The notes: generated from the letters alone by a model not told the origin. 23,742 nucleotides of DNA from CAZAPG01 sp964486935 (GCA_964486935.1 CAZAPG010000074.1:1-23742); one strand, 5' to 3'. Counted from the first letter of the stretch, positions 9,899 to 18,046 are shown. Numbers and translations: made by a program.

Positions 9899-10072
9899 TT
9901 AATAGCGAAATTTTCTGTCAATGGCCATGTACTCGGGGTCATCGGCCACAATGACGCGCTGCCACCAGCCGGGGAAACGTGGTTTGATGGTAGCAACGGC
10001 ATACCACACGGTAGCCAGAACAATAATATCAAAACTCAACCAAATTACGATAAATTTTAACAACCAGTCCAT
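9899..10072 (-). CDS. 57-aa single-pass membrane protein
   Basis: A short open frame with ATG at 10072 and an excellent ribosome-binding site (AAAGGAG, eight bases upstream). Residues about 4-29 form one hydrophobic helix (WLLKFIVIWLSFDIIVLATV), followed by a cytosol-type segment with PRFPGWWQRVIVADDPEYMA and a basic end (DRKFRY). It ends 17 bases before the metalloprotease start, in the same direction, so the two are probably co-transcribed. I know no family for it. Possible roles are a membrane partner or chaperone for export of the protease, but only the gene order supports that. Confidence 0.7.
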   Translation of the reverse strand: MDWLLKFIVIWLSFDIIVLATVWYAVATIKPRFPGWWQRVIVADDPEYMAIDRKFRY

Positions 10073-10196
10073 TGCCTAAACTCCTTTGGGATTTCTGGTT
10101 TTATTCTAGCCTATCTAAACGTTGAAATATATGGCGGCAAAGTTTGGATTGTGTTGAATTTCGTTTGAAGAATTGGGGCAGTGCTTGAGGCCGGTA

Positions 10197-10226
10197 ATAA
10201 TAAAAAGACCAGCCGTTTCGGCTGGC
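10197..10226 (-). terminator. Terminator after the 52-aa gene
   Basis: On the - strand a CCAGCCG/CGGCTGG stem (10209-10215, 10219-10225) with a three-base loop is followed by TCTTTTTATTATT. It separates the 52-aa gene from the 57-aa gene and protease, which therefore should have their own promoter between 10073 and 10196; none stands out. Confidence 0.8.
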
Positions 10227-10252
10227 CCTGGGGTATTGATGAGACGGCAGGT

Positions 10253-10411
10253 TTATTTTTTGCGCTTGTAATGTTTTTGGCCCGACCGTTCTCCTTTGGC
10301 GCGCTCAATTAAAATTTTGACTCCCTCAATCAGGTTGCCGTTGCCCAGGTTGACCAGCCAGTTTCGTTCTTCCAGGTGGGTTCTGGTGGTGAATTTGTTG
10401 TCTTTTTTCAT
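10253..10411 (-). CDS. 52-aa ribbon-helix-helix-like protein
   Basis: A small, very basic protein with ATG at 10411 and AGGAG about seven bases upstream. The order is a short strand (KFTTRTHL), a helix (EERNWLVNLGN) and a second helix (LIEGVKILIERAK). The turn LGNGNLIEGV matches the pattern seen in CopG/Arc-type ribbon-helix-helix DNA-binding proteins. The last 12 residues are Lys/Arg/His-rich. It is a single gene between a terminator and a long upstream region. No toxin gene adjoins it, so an antitoxin role is not supported. It is probably a small DNA-binding protein; the target is unknown. Confidence 0.65.
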   Translation of the reverse strand: MKKDNKFTTRTHLEERNWLVNLGNGNLIEGVKILIERAKGERSGQKHYKRKK

Positions 10412-10792
10412 TTTATTCTCCTAGATGTAGTAGTTGAACCTTTGAGCTACGCAATATGTTGTATAGGACCAATCTACCATACCTAAAAAGAGTTGTAAAT
10501 AGATTTTGGCCTGGAAACCTTAACAAATATATCGCTTTTAAGTGTTTTAAGATTTCTTTGCTGTGACCTGTTGTATAATTGGTACTGTGGTACTATTCAG
10601 TAATCAGCCGCCGGTGGTTGCATTTACTGCGGAGGAGTGCGACAGACCCAAAGGAACAGCAACAATACCCAATACCCCAAGGGCACAGGTAATGAAAATC
10701 ACGCACCACGTAACGTAGAGGGTAGGATGTGGTACGTGACCCAGAGTGTATCGTTGGGGTAATCAAGCAACTATTTACGTAGGAGTGATGGT
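10412..10792. other. Sparsely coding region with possible promoter
   Basis: No confident gene is seen. TATAAT at 10574-10579 on the + strand is a perfect -10 hexamer without a clear -35. Between 10637 (GTG) and 10762 (TAA) a 41-codon frame is open in the same frame as the gene at 10793, separated from it only by the TAA at 10760-10762; it does not look protein-like. The stretch may be the 5' leader of the 10793 gene. Confidence 0.4.
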
Positions 10793-11047
10793 TTGGTTAC
10801 CAGAACCGCCCTTGAATTTACCCGATTTGTGCTTCAACAGAACCCCCACGCTAACAATTTTGGCGCAATTTATGATGCCATGGCGCGGACAGCCTGCACT
10901 CGTTCTTTTCGTAATTTGGGTTACGATGAGCTAGCCCAACTGGGCATTTCTTTTTCTCTGTTGGCTACTAACAATCTGGAATGTCTGATTACCCAGGCGC
11001 AGGAGTCGCTATCTGCCCAAAAACCTGGAGACACATGTGCCAATTAA
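10793..11047 (+). CDS. Orphan 84-aa hypothetical protein
   Basis: Not recognised. The chosen start is TTG at 10793, seven bases after TAGGAG; the ATG at 10788 is in a different frame that stops at 10934. The product looks soluble and mostly helical (ALEFTRFVLQQNP, NFGAIYDAMARTACTRSF, YDELAQLGISFSLLA), with three Cys and no signal peptide. A strong terminator starts 18 bases after the stop. The rare start codon and the lack of known homology in my memory leave doubt about whether it is coding. Confidence 0.5.
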   Translation: MVTRTALEFTRFVLQQNPHANNFGAIYDAMARTACTRSFRNLGYDELAQLGISFSLLATNNLECLITQAQESLSAQKPGDTCAN

Positions 11048-11065
11048 TAGCAGTAGCTACGCCTT

Positions 11066-11109
11066 AAAAAGGCTGGCAAAAGGGTTAGTTTACCCCGGCC
11101 AGCCTTTTT
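11066..11109 (+). terminator. Strong terminator after the orphan gene
   Basis: AAAAAGGCTGGC (11066-11077) pairs perfectly with GCCAGCCTTTTT (11098-11109); the T-run is part of the stem, so it can work in both directions. It shows that a rightward transcript does end here. Confidence 0.85.
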
Positions 11110-11113
11110 GTAT

Positions 11114-11183
11114 GTAGAGGGAGGCAACTGGAAAAGCAGGTTTTATGCGCTCAAAACATCAATTCGAGTTGCCTCGCCCCTAC
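11114..11183. repeat. Long nested hairpin downstream of ppk1
   Basis: GAGGCAACT (11121-11129) pairs with AGTTGCCTC (11167-11175), and the stem extends outward imperfectly through TAGAGG / CCCCTA. Inside the loop a second stem GTTTT (11140-11144) / AAAAC (11153-11157) is nested. It lies 57 bases past the ppk1 stop, so it could end or stabilise that transcript. The GTAGGGGCG edge is shared with the repeat at 16496-16524. Confidence 0.6.
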
Positions 11184-11239
11184 CTTGCTTTAAATTAAAA
11201 TTTTAATACCAGGATTTGTGGAGGCGTAGCTAAATAACC

Positions 11240-13504
11240 TCAGATAGTATTCCTGCTCCGCTGGAGCGCCTGTTTCATTAAGGTTTTGTGAAAGTTATAT
11301 TCCTCCTCGCCAGGGCCAGGTTGCCGTAGCGTATAGTTGCCCTCGGCATCCAGCTCCCAGGCCAGGCGATTATCGTTGAGGGCTATGTGGAGGGTTTGAA
11401 TGGTTTGCTGTTGCAGCGTAGTTTCTTCAATGGGCGTAATTAACTCTACTCTTTCGTTAAGATTTCGACCGCGCCAATCGGCGCTGCCAATGTAGGCGAG
11501 CGGGGAACCATTATTATGAAAATAAAAAATGCGGTCGTGCTCTAAAAAGCGGCCCAAAATGCTGATAATGCGGATATTATCGCTGTATCCTTTCAAGCCG
11601 GGCCGCAGCCGGCTGTGTCCACGCACAATTAAATCTATTTGAACGCCGGCTTGCGAAGCCTGGTAGAGTTTTTTAATTATGGGGATGTCATCCAGCCCGT
11701 TCATTTTGGCAATGATACGGCCATTACCGTGCTTTTGTTGCAGGTCGATTTCTTGCTGTATTAAGTGGTTAAACATTTTGCGCATATTGCGCGGCGCTAC
11801 CATTACTTTTTGGTAACGCTGCGCCGGCGCATAGCCGGTGAGGTAATGAAACAGGTTGACCAAATCTCGGCCCAGTACTGGATGGCAGGTCAACAGGCCC
11901 AAATCGGTGTAAAGCCGGGCGGTTTTGGGGTGATAGTTGCCGGTGCCAATGTGGCAGTAAGTACGTAACCCCTCCTCTTCTTGGCGCACAACCAGCGTGG
12001 CTTTGGTATGCGTTTTTAGCCCAACCAGCCCGTAAGCCACGTGAATGCCAGAGTTTTCCATCATTCTGGCCCACTCGATGTTGTTGGCCTCGTCAAAACG
12101 GGCTTTTACTTCAATTAAAACCGCTACCTGTTTGCCTCGTTCGGCGGCCTGCATCAGGGCTTCTACAATGGGCGACTCGTCTGAGGTGCGGTACAGCGTT
12201 TGTTTGATAGCCAGTACTTGCCTGTCAACCGCTGCTTCTTCAATTAATCGCTGCACGCTGACCGTAAAGGAGTCATAGGGATGATGCACCAATAAATCTC
12301 CCTGCCGGATGATAGAGAAGATAGTTTTGCTTTCTTGATTTTTTTCATCCAGATGCAGCCGGGCGGGGACTACCGGCTCCCAGCGCGAATATTTAAATTG
12401 GGGCAGGGGCAAATCGGCAATTTGAAAGCAGGCGGTTAAATCTAGCAAGCCGTCTACTTCATACACGTCATCGGGGCCAAGCTCCAGTTCTCTTAATAGA
12501 AGCTGCCGGTCGTGTTCTGGCATGGCCCTGGCCACTTCTAACCGAACCAGCGGCGCGAAGCGGCGTTCGCGTAGTTCTTCGGATATCATAGCCAGCAGGT
12601 CTTCGGCCTCCTCTTCGTCGCGGCGCAGGTCGGCGTTGCGGGTAATACGAAAGGGATAGACCCTGAGAATTTTCATGCCGGGAAATAACTCGTTGATGTG
12701 GTGGGCAATGAGTTGTTCTACCGGCAAAAAATGTTGCGGCCCATTGGGTTGGTCGTTATTTAACGGCAGCCAGCGTTTGAGCGAGGTGGGCACTTTCAGG
12801 CGGGCAAAATGGGTGGTTTCCCGCCGAGGGTGTTGCAGAATAATGGCCAGCGAAAGGCTCAGATTAGAAATAAAGGGGAAAGGATGGCCGGGGTCAACGG
12901 TCAGCGGAGTCAAGATGGGGTAAATTTGGGTTTGGAAATAGTGGTGCAAAGATTTTTTTTGGACGGGGGTCAGGTCGGCGTAATTGCAAATAACAATGTT
13001 GGCCTGCTGCTGGAGCGCCGGTTTTAACGTTTTTTCCCACGTTTCGGTCATAGTTTGGTGCATTAGCAGGGTGGCTTCTTTGATAAGGGCCAGTTGTTCG
13101 CCGGGGGTGCGGCCATCGGGCGAAAGTTTACGCACGCCGGCTGCTTCTTGCCGTTTCAGGCCGCCAACCCGCTTTTGAATAAATTCGTCCAGGTTGCTGG
13201 CGGTAATGGCCACAAAACGGACGCGCTCCAGCAGCGGGTTGCGCTCATCCAGGGCCTGATAAAGCACCCGCCAGTTAAAGTCAATCCAGCCCAGCTCCTG
13301 GTTAAAATAAAGGGCAGGATGATTTAAATTTGCGCCTTCCGGCACTGGCTGGGGGGTGACGGCTCTTGGGAGAGAATGGGTAATAGTTGGAGGGGTGGTT
13401 GACCCATCCGAGCCATCTGGCCCGGATGTTGGCTCTGGCGAGTCGCTTAAAGTTTTGTTTGAACCGGCAGAGGGTAGCGATGGCGACTGGGTTGGTTTTA
13501 ACAT
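11240..13504 (-). CDS. ppk1: Polyphosphate kinase 1
   Basis: Makes inorganic polyphosphate from the gamma-phosphate of ATP, reversibly, through a phospho-histidine. The N-terminal domain shows YFNQELGWIDFNWRVLYQA and FVAITASNLDEFIQKRV, typical of PPK1. The catalytic region has VLIEVKARFDEANNIEWARMM, GLKTHTKATLVVR and HIGTGNYHPKTARLYTDLGL, with the likely phosphorylated His near residue 518. The C-terminal domain has the second phospholipase-D-like motif, YIGSADWRGRNLNERVELI. At 754 residues it is longer than usual because of a Ser/Pro/Thr/Gly-rich N-terminal extension of about 55 residues. The start ATG has AAGGA eight bases upstream. It is a single-gene unit with its own promoter. Confidence 0.97.
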   Translation of the reverse strand: MLKPTQSPSLPSAGSNKTLSDSPEPTSGPDGSDGSTTPPTITHSLPRAVTPQPVPEGANLNHPALYFNQELGWIDFNWRVLYQALDERNPLLERVRFVAITASNLDEFIQKRVGGLKRQEAAGVRKLSPDGRTPGEQLALIKEATLLMHQTMTETWEKTLKPALQQQANIVICNYADLTPVQKKSLHHYFQTQIYPILTPLTVDPGHPFPFISNLSLSLAIILQHPRRETTHFARLKVPTSLKRWLPLNNDQPNGPQHFLPVEQLIAHHINELFPGMKILRVYPFRITRNADLRRDEEEAEDLLAMISEELRERRFAPLVRLEVARAMPEHDRQLLLRELELGPDDVYEVDGLLDLTACFQIADLPLPQFKYSRWEPVVPARLHLDEKNQESKTIFSIIRQGDLLVHHPYDSFTVSVQRLIEEAAVDRQVLAIKQTLYRTSDESPIVEALMQAAERGKQVAVLIEVKARFDEANNIEWARMMENSGIHVAYGLVGLKTHTKATLVVRQEEEGLRTYCHIGTGNYHPKTARLYTDLGLLTCHPVLGRDLVNLFHYLTGYAPAQRYQKVMVAPRNMRKMFNHLIQQEIDLQQKHGNGRIIAKMNGLDDIPIIKKLYQASQAGVQIDLIVRGHSRLRPGLKGYSDNIRIISILGRFLEHDRIFYFHNNGSPLAYIGSADWRGRNLNERVELITPIEETTLQQQTIQTLHIALNDNRLAWELDAEGNYTLRQPGPGEEEYNFHKTLMKQALQRSRNTI

Positions 13505-13563
13505 ACTCGCTATCCTTAAAATTATTTGGAGATGCTCAACAGCGTCGGCCTTCGGTTAGTTAA

Positions 13564-13572
13564 ATTATACCA
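13564..13572 (-). promoter_or_regulatory. Extended -10 promoter of ppk1
   Basis: On the - strand TGGTATAAT is a perfect TGnTATAAT extended -10 element; a good -35 is not seen, as is usual for this class. Transcription would start near 13557, about 50 bases before the ATG. It lies immediately downstream of the terminator of the importer genes. Confidence 0.65.
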
Positions 13573-13584
13573 CAGCTAACAAAC

Positions 13585-13608
13585 AAAAAGCCCCTTTTAA
13601 GCGGGGCC
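13585..13608 (-). terminator. Terminator of the iron-importer operon
   Basis: On the - strand GCCCC (13607-13603) pairs with GGGGC (13594-13590), followed by TTTTTGTTTG. It is placed 63 bases past the stop of the ATPase gene. Confidence 0.75.
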
Positions 13609-13671
13609 AGATGTTAAATATTTGTTAATTGCTGAAACCCATTTACTCAAACCATCCGTTGCAATTTTGCG

Positions 13672-14697
13672 CTAGGCCGGATAAACCACCACCTTATCTC
13701 GCACTTTCAAATCGACGCGCTGGCCGGGCGTAAATTCTCCTTCGGAGCCGAGCAGCCGGCTTTGTAGCCGCGTTCCCGAGGCTAATTTAACCTTGATTAG
13801 CTGGTCGTGCCCAAAATATTCGCGGTCAATAACTTCGGCAGCGCCAGACCGGTTGGGAACAAGCAGTAAATCTTCTGGCCGCAGCATTACTTCTACCGGC
13901 CCGGCATGAATGCCAGAGGCGGGCAGCCGGCCCAACTCGCACGTTACCTGGCCATCGCGGGAGTCGCCGGGTAAAAAGTTGGCTGTTCCCAAAAATGTGG
14001 CCACCTGCCGGTTAATGGGCCGGCGATAAAGTTTTTGGGGCGCGTCGGTTTGAACAATGCGCCCGTCAATCATCACCGCTACTTCATCGGCTAAACTGAG
14101 CGCCTCTTCCTGGTCGTGGGTTACAAAAATAACGGTGGCCTGGGCATGTCGCAAAATTTGCCGAACCTCGCTGCGAACCTGCGCCCGCAGCCCGGCGTCC
14201 AGGTTAGAAAACGGCTCGTCGAGCAAAATAAGCTGAGGCTGCGGAGCCAGGGCGCGGGCCAGGGCAATCCGTTGCTGCTGCCCGCCCGATAATTCGTAGG
14301 GCATCCGCTGGCCTGTCTCAACCAGGCCAACCAGATTGAGCGCCTCTTGAACGCGCTCTTTTTTGTTGGTATTTTTGGCAAGGCCGTAGGCCACGTTATC
14401 GGCCACGCTCATGTGGGGAAACAGGGCATATTCCTGAAAGACCATACCGACGCTGCGTTGCTCCGGCGGGGTAAAGACGCCCGGCCCGCTCACCGGCTTG
14501 CCGCCAATTTCAATTTCGCCGGCATCGGGCGGCTCAAAGCCGGCTATCAGCCGGAGGGTGGTGGTTTTGCCGCAGCCGCTTGGCCCCAGCAAAGCCAAAA
14601 ATTTGCCCTCGTGAACGGCCAGGTTCACGCCATCAACAGCCTGAACCTGGCCAAACTTTTTTGAAAGCCCCTGGCAGCGAATGGCTACTTTGTTCAC
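13672..14697 (-). CDS. fbpC: Ferric-iron-type ABC transporter ATPase
   Basis: Cytosolic ATPase of the importer. From the GTG start at 14697 (341 residues): Walker A GPSGCGKTT (38-46), Q-loop Gln88 (FQEYALFPH), signature LSGGQ (136-140), Walker B LILLDE (Asp160, Glu161), D-loop SNLD and switch His194 (VTHD). A TOBE-type regulatory domain follows (about 240-341; VEVMLRPEDLLL, REYFGHDQLIKV), as in FbpC/PotA-type ATPases. I chose the GTG because it overlaps the permease stop as GTGA; an ATG at 14736 would add 13 residues with no clear ribosome site. It is the last gene of the binding protein-permease-ATPase operon. The substrate is inferred from the binding protein; other small anions or cations are possible. 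Confidence 0.92.
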   Translation of the reverse strand: MNKVAIRCQGLSKKFGQVQAVDGVNLAVHEGKFLALLGPSGCGKTTTLRLIAGFEPPDAGEIEIGGKPVSGPGVFTPPEQRSVGMVFQEYALFPHMSVADNVAYGLAKNTNKKERVQEALNLVGLVETGQRMPYELSGGQQQRIALARALAPQPQLILLDEPFSNLDAGLRAQVRSEVRQILRHAQATVIFVTHDQEEALSLADEVAVMIDGRIVQTDAPQKLYRRPINRQVATFLGTANFLPGDSRDGQVTCELGRLPASGIHAGPVEVMLRPEDLLLVPNRSGAAEVIDREYFGHDQLIKVKLASGTRLQSRLLGSEGEFTPGQRVDLKVRDKVVVYPA

Positions 14698-16340
14698 CGG
14701 GCCGTTTTCTTTTCCTCTTGGGATAGAATCATCCAAACCGCCGCCGCAGAAATGGCGACCAGCAGCAGGGCCGGCGCCGAAGCCTGGGCAAAAAAGGCTT
14801 CGGTGGTGGTACTCCAGATTTGAGTGGCCATTGTTTGAAAGCCGGTAGGCCCCAGCAGCAGCGTGGCGGGTAGCTCTTTCATGGCAGTTAAAAAGACCAG
14901 CGCCAGCCCCGTAACCAGACCTGGCCGAATGAGCGGCACCGTAATTGAAGAGAGGGTTTGCAACGGCGTGCGACCCAGATTGCGGGCGGCTTCTTCTAGC
15001 CGGGGGCTGACTTGCAGCAGCGACGCCCGCGTGCTGCCCACAGCCTGGGGTAAAAAGCGTACCACGTAAGCAAAAATTAGCAGAAAAATAGTTTGGTAGA
15101 GAAAGAGGGCGTAATTGGCCCCAAAAAATACCAGCGAGAGGGCAATCACAATACCGGGCAAGGCATAGCCGACATAGGCGCTTTTTTCCAGCCAGCGGCT
15201 GACCCGGCCCGGAAACCGGACGGCCAGCACCACCACCGGAATGGCCGCAACCATTGCCACAAGCCCGGCCAGGCCAGAAGCAACCACCGAGTTGAACACA
15301 ACCTCTGGCCGGAAATTAATGGCTTCTCCAGCCGAAAGGCCGCGCGCCAGCCAGAAACCGACAACCAGCAGCGGTGTTACCACCCCCAGCAGAGTGATGA
15401 GTCCGCAAAAGGCCAGAGCGGGCCAGCGCCAACGCCCCAGTTTGACAATTGCGGCCGGTCGCACCGTGCCGGAGCTGCTGCGATAGTAGCGCGCCCGGCC
15501 ACGCATTCTGTGTTCCATAACCAGAATGACCAGGGTCAGCAGCACCAGCAACAGGGCCAGCACCGCCGCCACGCTCCGGTCAAACGAGGCCCGATATTGC
15601 ATGTAGATAGCGCGGGTAAAAGTATCGTAGCGCAGCATGGCTACCGCGCCAAAATCGCTAAGGGTATAAAGCGCCACCAATAGCGACCCGGCCAGAATCG
15701 AAGGTTTGAGATGAGGCAGGGTAATTTCTCGGAAAACCCTAACCGGACTGCGGCCCAGGCTGCGGGCGGCCTCTTCCAGGCTGGGGTCCAACCCGTACAG
15801 CGCCGCGCGCGCGCTCAATAAAATGTAGGGGTAGGTGAACAGGGTGAGCGCCAGCAGCGCGCCGGGAAAGCCGTAAATGGAAGGCAACCGTTCGACGCCC
15901 AGGGGTTCAAGCCAGCTTTGCAACAACCCCTGTGGCCCCAGCGCCGATATTAATGTAAACGCCCCCACGTAAGAGGGAATAACCAGCGGCAAAACTGTCA
16001 GCACGGCCCAAACCTTGCGCCCCGGCAAATCGGTGCGAACCGTGAGCCAGGCCAGCGTTACCCCGATGATAATTGAAAGCGCAGTAACGGCGACCGCCAA
16101 CCCGGCGCTGTTTATGAAAATTTCGTGGGTGCGGCTGCGTAATAGAATATCTGCTACTTTATCAAAACCGGCGCCGGCTGCCCTGATAACCAGATACCCC
16201 AAAGGCAGGGCGGCCAGCACAGCCACTGTAAGCGCGGCAAACCATAAAAGTACAGGGGCATGGTAAGTTGTTCGGCGGCGGCTCCAGGTGGCCTGAACGG
16301 AAAGGGCAATGTTTGACAGTTTGGGGTTGGTTACAGTCAT
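14694..16340 (-). CDS. fbpB: Ferric-iron-type ABC transporter permease (fused double unit)
   Basis: Integral membrane protein of 548 residues with about 12 hydrophobic segments in two homologous halves, as in FbpB/SfuB permeases. Each half carries a cytosolic loop that docks with the ATPase: EEAARSLGRSPVRVFREITL in the first and EEAARNLGRTPLQTLSSITV in the second. The first 30 residues are a basic cytosolic leader. The ATG at 16340 has AGGA nine bases upstream. Its stop codon overlaps the GTG start of the ATPase gene, so the two are translationally coupled. The upstream binding-protein gene is 289 bases away, with hairpin repeats between. Confidence 0.93.
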   Translation of the reverse strand: MTVTNPKLSNIALSVQATWSRRRTTYHAPVLLWFAALTVAVLAALPLGYLVIRAAGAGFDKVADILLRSRTHEIFINSAGLAVAVTALSIIIGVTLAWLTVRTDLPGRKVWAVLTVLPLVIPSYVGAFTLISALGPQGLLQSWLEPLGVERLPSIYGFPGALLALTLFTYPYILLSARAALYGLDPSLEEAARSLGRSPVRVFREITLPHLKPSILAGSLLVALYTLSDFGAVAMLRYDTFTRAIYMQYRASFDRSVAAVLALLLVLLTLVILVMEHRMRGRARYYRSSSGTVRPAAIVKLGRWRWPALAFCGLITLLGVVTPLLVVGFWLARGLSAGEAINFRPEVVFNSVVASGLAGLVAMVAAIPVVVLAVRFPGRVSRWLEKSAYVGYALPGIVIALSLVFFGANYALFLYQTIFLLIFAYVVRFLPQAVGSTRASLLQVSPRLEEAARNLGRTPLQTLSSITVPLIRPGLVTGLALVFLTAMKELPATLLLGPTGFQTMATQIWSTTTEAFFAQASAPALLLVAISAAAVWMILSQEEKKTAR

Positions 16341-16495
16341 AAAAAGCTGTCCTGTTCTCCGGTTTGATAGTGCATTTTGGCACAGGGCTAATCTTACCGG
16401 CGAGTCGAGCGATAATCAATAGACCTGTGTTAAGCCTGCTTATACTGAGAGATAATTATATTTTTAACCGTGGTTAATAATTGCTCCTTAAACAC

Positions 16496-16524
16496 AGTAG
16501 GGGCGCAATGTTTGCGCCCCTACT
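16496..16524. repeat. Perfect 13-bp hairpin repeat
   Basis: AGTAGGGGCGCAA (16496-16508) and its exact reverse complement (16512-16524) surround a three-base loop. There is no T-run on either side. It lies in the 289-base gap between binding-protein and permease genes and could stabilise the upstream message or reduce read-through. Confidence 0.8.
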
Positions 16525-16587
16525 GTTCTGAGGAAGCCCTTATGTATTAGATTTGCCCATAGTATAGAGAGTTTGCTTCCGGTTGGT

Positions 16588-16628
16588 AAGTGACATTTGA
16601 CCCGAATATTCCCTGACAAATGTCACTT
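16588..16628. repeat. Inverted repeat directly after the binding-protein gene
   Basis: AAGTGACATTTG (16588-16599) pairs exactly with CAAATGTCACTT (16617-16628) over a 17-base loop. It abuts the stop codon at 16630. A related repeat with the same GTGACATTTG core lies at 18047-18084, so the two copies flank the gene. Confidence 0.8.
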
Positions 16629-16629
16629 G

Positions 16630-17871
16630 TTACAAAATCCCCAATTCTTGCAGTAAAAGTAACGTACCTTCTAAATCGTCCAGGTTGCTCAGGTCGATGT
16701 CCGGCGTGTCGAGACTGCTCAGGGGAGTCAGCAGGGGGTTGAGCGGAATATCAGCCGAGAGAGGGTATTCGTTGGTTTCGGTGTTGAAATACTGCTGAGA
16801 GCTTTCGCGCAGCAAAAAGCGAACAAAAGCCTGGGCGGCTTCGGGGTTGTCGGCGGTGTTGACAATTCCGACGCCGGCCACGTTAATCATTGCCCCCACA
16901 TCGCCGGAGCGGAAGTGGTAGTTGCGGGCCGGGTAGTTGGGGTCTTCGGCCAAAAAGCGGAACAGGTAATAATGGTTGACAAATCCGGCGTCAATTTCGC
17001 CGGCGGCGGCGGCTTCAACCTGGGCTGCATTATTGGGAAAGACGACCGGCTCGTTGGCCTGAATGCAAGATAACCACTCGCGGGCGCGTTCTTCACCCTC
17101 TACAACCCGCAGCGCGGTAACAAAGGCCTGAAAAGAGCCATTGGTGGGCGCCCAGCCCAGGCGTCCCCGCCATTTAGGGTCGCAGAAGCCAAAGATATCG
17201 TCGGGCAGGTCGGCTTCGGATACGTTATTGGGGTTGTAAACCACGGTGCGGGCGCGGCCAGAAGCGCCAACCCACAACCCTTCGGGCGAACGGAAGCGCG
17301 GCTCTACCTGGTTCAGAATATCTTCCGGCAGTGGGGCAAAGCGTCCGGCTTTGGCCAGCGCGCCCAGAGCGCCGGCATCTTGCCCGTAGTAAACATCGGC
17401 GGGGCTGTTGGCGCCCTCTTCCAGAATGGTGGCGGCCATTTCGGCGGTGTCGCCGTAGCGAACTTCCACGTTCAGCCCGGTTTCCTGTTCAAACTGGTCA
17501 ATCAGGGGGCCGACCAAACTTTCGCTGCGGCCAGAGTAAATGGTCAAATCGCCGCTGAGAAAGGGAACCTGCCCGCCCAGAATGGTCGAGGCCTCTTGCG
17601 CGGTGGGGATGAACAGCTTTTGGCCGATTTCAATCACATCGGGGTTGTCAATTGTGGCAAAGTTGCTATCAACGGCGGCTTTCTGGTTGGTGGCCTCAAC
17701 AATGGCCGGGTAGGCCAGCGGGTCGCCGTAGAATTTTTCGGCCAGTTTGCTCAACCAGTCGTCGGCCTGAACCACATATTCAGCGCCCTGCTCCTGGGCA
17801 GCCGGAGCGGCCAACGCCGCCGGCGCTGCAAAAACTAAGATAAACAGTAATAGTAAAAATTTTCGATACAT
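16630..17871 (-). CDS. fbpA: LysM-containing ferric-iron-type binding protein
   Basis: Extracytoplasmic solute-binding protein of the importer, 413 residues. The signal peptide is residues 1 to about 22 (FAAPAALA), without a lipobox Cys. Residues 32-88 form a LysM domain (EYVVQADDWLSKLAEKFYGD ... VIEIGQKLFIPT). Residues about 107-378 are an iron-binding-protein fold: LTIYSGRSESLV, ADVYYGQDAGAL, FVNHYYLFRF with the tyrosine pair Tyr301-Tyr302 that binds ferric iron in the FbpA/FutA family. A Leu/Asp-rich tail closes the protein. The LysM probably replaces a lipid anchor by tethering it to peptidoglycan. The ATG lies about 11-13 bases after AGGAGG. Ferric iron is the best guess for the substrate; it has not been shown. 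Confidence 0.92.
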   Translation of the reverse strand: MYRKFLLLLFILVFAAPAALAAPAAQEQGAEYVVQADDWLSKLAEKFYGDPLAYPAIVEATNQKAAVDSNFATIDNPDVIEIGQKLFIPTAQEASTILGGQVPFLSGDLTIYSGRSESLVGPLIDQFEQETGLNVEVRYGDTAEMAATILEEGANSPADVYYGQDAGALGALAKAGRFAPLPEDILNQVEPRFRSPEGLWVGASGRARTVVYNPNNVSEADLPDDIFGFCDPKWRGRLGWAPTNGSFQAFVTALRVVEGEERAREWLSCIQANEPVVFPNNAAQVEAAAAGEIDAGFVNHYYLFRFLAEDPNYPARNYHFRSGDVGAMINVAGVGIVNTADNPEAAQAFVRFLLRESSQQYFNTETNEYPLSADIPLNPLLTPLSSLDTPDIDLSNLDDLEGTLLLLQELGIL

Positions 17872-17924
17872 TTTGTAGAATACTCCTCCTGTCGGTAATT
17901 TGGTAACTGTTTTCTCAAACAGGT

Positions 17925-17956
17925 TTGATAGTACCCCGAAACAAAGCTACTATCAA
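17925..17956 (-). promoter_or_regulatory. Importer promoter inside an inverted-repeat operator
   Basis: On the - strand TTGATA (17956-17951), a 17-base spacer and TACTAT (17933-17928) form a good promoter. Both elements sit in the arms of a perfect inverted repeat, TTGATAGTA-N14-TACTATCAA. The site does not match the Fur or DtxR consensus that I know. Transcription would start near 17921, about 50 bases before the ATG. Confidence 0.6.
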
Positions 17957-18046
17957 TAGCCCTGAGTTAGCTGCCATTATTGGGGTAGCTAAGTTTATTA
18001 TTAATCGGGGTTAAAACTGTTATTATAGGCATTTAAAACTTTGTGG

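Noticed and set aside
10746..10934. 62-codon frame overlapping the orphan gene
   Set aside because: Its start does not follow a ribosome site at proper distance, and it overlaps the better-supported frame that runs to the terminator.
10637..11047. One longer gene broken by the TAA at 10760
   Set aside because: The upstream 41 codons do not look protein-like, so a nonsense-mutated gene is not supported.
15093..15683. 196-codon + strand frame opposite the permease gene
   Set aside because: Antisense shadow of the GC-rich permease gene; its product is Gln/Arg/His-rich low complexity.
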